This document shows positions 5,305 to 5,975 of a stretch of 5,975 nt of DNA, piece by piece; position 1 is the stretch's first letter, and the number at the start of each line of letters is the position of its first letter. The notes under the pieces were generated by a model that had not been told where the DNA came from, searched no databases, and was given only the letters and a program-made list of their open reading frames with translations. This DNA comes from Deltaproteobacteria bacterium (lineage in GTDB: Bacteria; Desulfobacterota; Desulfobacteria; Desulfobacterales; UBA11574): assembly GCA_019314155.1 (NCBI GenBank), contig JAFCZV010000362.1:1-5975 (forward strand), in the 5' to 3' direction. The position numbers were made by a program, and so were the translations under genes.

Positions 5305-5497
5305 TCAGGCAGCTATTGTCTGTTTGTTTGTCGGAATCTTGCTTAAAATCAATTCCTTTAAATCCAGCTTGTGGGTGGCATTATCAATATCAATGCCGAC
5401 AAGGTTTCCACTTGAGTCGTAATCAAGCACAACTCCGGTGTTTTGCTGAAAAATCAATATACATTGAATCTGTTTCCGGGTAGTAAGCTATTTTCAT
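5305..5497 (-). pseudogene. DUF2283 family protein, broken by internal loss plus frameshift
   Basis: The ATG at 5497 has a good Shine-Dalgarno sequence (AGAGGA, 8-base spacer). It begins MKIAYYPETDSMYIDF, the hallmark DUF2283 N-terminus, then runs into a stop at 5425-5423 after 24 codons. One base over, the frame gives QQNTGVVLDYDSSGNLVGI, then DIDNATHKLDLKELILSKI and PTNKQTIAA, ending at TGA 5307-5305. That is the typical DUF2283 second half (GVVLDYD, NLVGIDIDNA). Family members as I recall them have about 13 residues between YIDL and GVVLDYD; here about five remain, so some eight residues are lost together with the frame. DUF2283 proteins are short (about 65-70 residues), often sit beside DUF4258 genes, and have no settled function. 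No DUF4258 partner is visible. The family call is strong; loss of function is inferred. Confidence 0.85.
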
Positions 5498-5633
5498 GGT
5501 TTAAATCCTCTATCTGGAAAAGCATTATGATAAAGTAAACGTTTTCTCCGCGCTCATGGCTAAAGGATACTTAATCGTTGGAATTTGAAGGACGTTTTTT
5601 GTTTTAATCCTTATATTGAATCTGTTTCCGGGT
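5463..5633. repeat. 19-bp direct repeat: DUF2283 5' coding sequence copied after the DUF6398 stop
   Basis: ATTGAATCTGTTTCCGGGT occurs at 5463-5481 and again at 5615-5633, identical over 19 bases and 152 bases apart. On the minus strand the first copy encodes PETDSM of DUF2283. The second follows the stop of the DUF6398-like gene (5636) by two bases and has no start codon before it. It may be the remnant of an older DUF2283 copy or the footprint of a tandem duplication. The ~130 bases between the copies carry no supported gene. Confidence 0.8.
5506..5511 (-). promoter_or_regulatory. Shine-Dalgarno site of the DUF2283 pseudogene
   Basis: AGAGGA on the minus strand, eight bases before the ATG at 5497. 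It supports 5497 as the original start and shows that the gene was once translated. Confidence 0.7.
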
Positions 5634-5635
5634 CC

Positions 5636-5975
5636 TTAATCATCAAAAAGCTTGAGCTGCCGGTCGTCGGTGTTGCGGCTTTCTTTTTTCGAGGATGCAT
5701 CGCTTTTCTTCTGTTTAGGGCGATTAGGCGATGTTTTGATCTTGGATGACGCATCCGGTTCTGCCGAATCAAAAGTAATCTTTTGATCGCGCAATAAAGA
5801 TGCCGGGAGGATGAAGCCTTCGGGCGTTTCGTAGAAGGTGAACATCTCGGCAATCTCAGGATTGGAAAATTCGGGATCGCCGATCCACACATCACAGGTT
5901 TTCAGGATTTGGCCGGCCTTGTTGCCCACCGTAGATTTTTTGGTGCCGAAAAAGTCACAAATCTCGTCTGCCGTG
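5636..5975 (-). CDS. DUF6398-like protein, C-terminal part (5' end beyond window)
   Basis: The frame is open to the window end (first full codon 5974-5972), so the start lies outside; the GTG at 5929 that could be called as a start is inside the domain. The 112 visible residues begin TADEICDFFGTKKSTVGNKAGQI, a helix-turn-helix-like stretch matching the C-terminal half of DUF6398 as I remember it (TADEICxxFGVSKSTVGNKA). GDPEFSNPEIAEMF follows. Residues ~68-105 are a low-complexity Lys/Ser/Asp-rich tail, probably disordered. The protein ends RQLKLFDD. QLKLF fits the QLxLF form of the bacterial sliding-clamp (DnaN)-binding motif, whose consensus is QL[S/D]LF, and its position at the end of a flexible tail is usual for such motifs. 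The function of DUF6398 is not established. The family call is from memory and moderately sure. Confidence 0.6.
   Translation of the reverse strand, partial: TADEICDFFGTKKSTVGNKAGQILKTCDVWIGDPEFSNPEIAEMFTFYETPEGFILPASLLRDQKITFDSAEPDASSKIKTSPNRPKQKKSDASSKKESRNTDDRQLKLFDD

Noticed and set aside
5162..5483. Plus-strand frames opposite the DUF2283 pseudogene
   Set aside because: They are antisense shadows; the minus strand reads as a clear DUF2283 sequence.
5305..5975. DUF2283/DUF6398 pair as a toxin-antitoxin module
   Set aside because: DUF2283 is often beside DUF4258, which is not present here, and DUF6398 is not a known toxin. The DUF2283 frame is broken and the genes are ~140 bases apart.

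Overview
The window looks like an accessory, partly decaying stretch of a Gram-negative chromosome. Moderate AT-leaning composition and the protein types (a secreted FN3/PKD protein, a membrane TolB-like/TPR protein, an exported FGE-sulfatase-fold protein, DUF2283 and DUF6398) suggest an uncultured Desulfobacterota or a related environmental lineage. That placement is inference from protein style; no marker gene is present.

Layout from left to right. (1) Positions 2-666, plus strand: the C-terminal end of a secreted FN3/PKD-repeat protein, cut by the window edge and broken by a frameshift near 361, followed by a textbook terminator at 693-721. (2) Positions 722-1239: no convincing gene, but two tandem terminator-like hairpins (1048-1067 and 1073-1106) with no gene assigned to them. 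(3) Positions 3592-1240, minus strand: one large sensor-like membrane protein (unrecognised cytoplasmic domain, one transmembrane helix, TolB-like domain, long TPR array with a ~157-residue internal duplication), split into two reading frames around 2456-2523. (4) Positions 3593-3834: a divergent control region with a sigma70-like promoter and an inverted repeat for the minus gene, and a TATAAT box plus strong Shine-Dalgarno for the plus gene. (5) Positions 3835-4659, plus strand: an intact exported FGE-sulfatase (SUMF1-fold) protein. (6) Positions 4660-5304: gene-poor, with a structured repeat block (AAAGTG units facing ACTTTA units around nested hairpins, 4918-5110). (7) Positions 5497-5305, minus strand: a DUF2283 gene broken by an internal loss plus frameshift. 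(8) Positions 5975-5636, minus strand: the C-terminal part of a DUF6398-like protein ending in a QLKLF motif; a 19-bp copy of the DUF2283 5' coding sequence sits directly after its stop.

The most notable property is that three unrelated genes (FN3/PKD, TolB/TPR, DUF2283) carry the same kind of lesion: family-typical sequence stops in one frame and resumes in another with an internal block missing (roughly 25, 25 and 8 residues by comparison with remembered family layouts). This means either concentrated pseudogenisation or an error-prone assembly, and raw reads would decide. No complete new defence or mobile system is visible. The best candidates for undescribed biology are the N-terminal domain of the TolB/TPR protein, the repeat block at 4918-5110, and the possible sliding-clamp motif on the DUF6398 protein.
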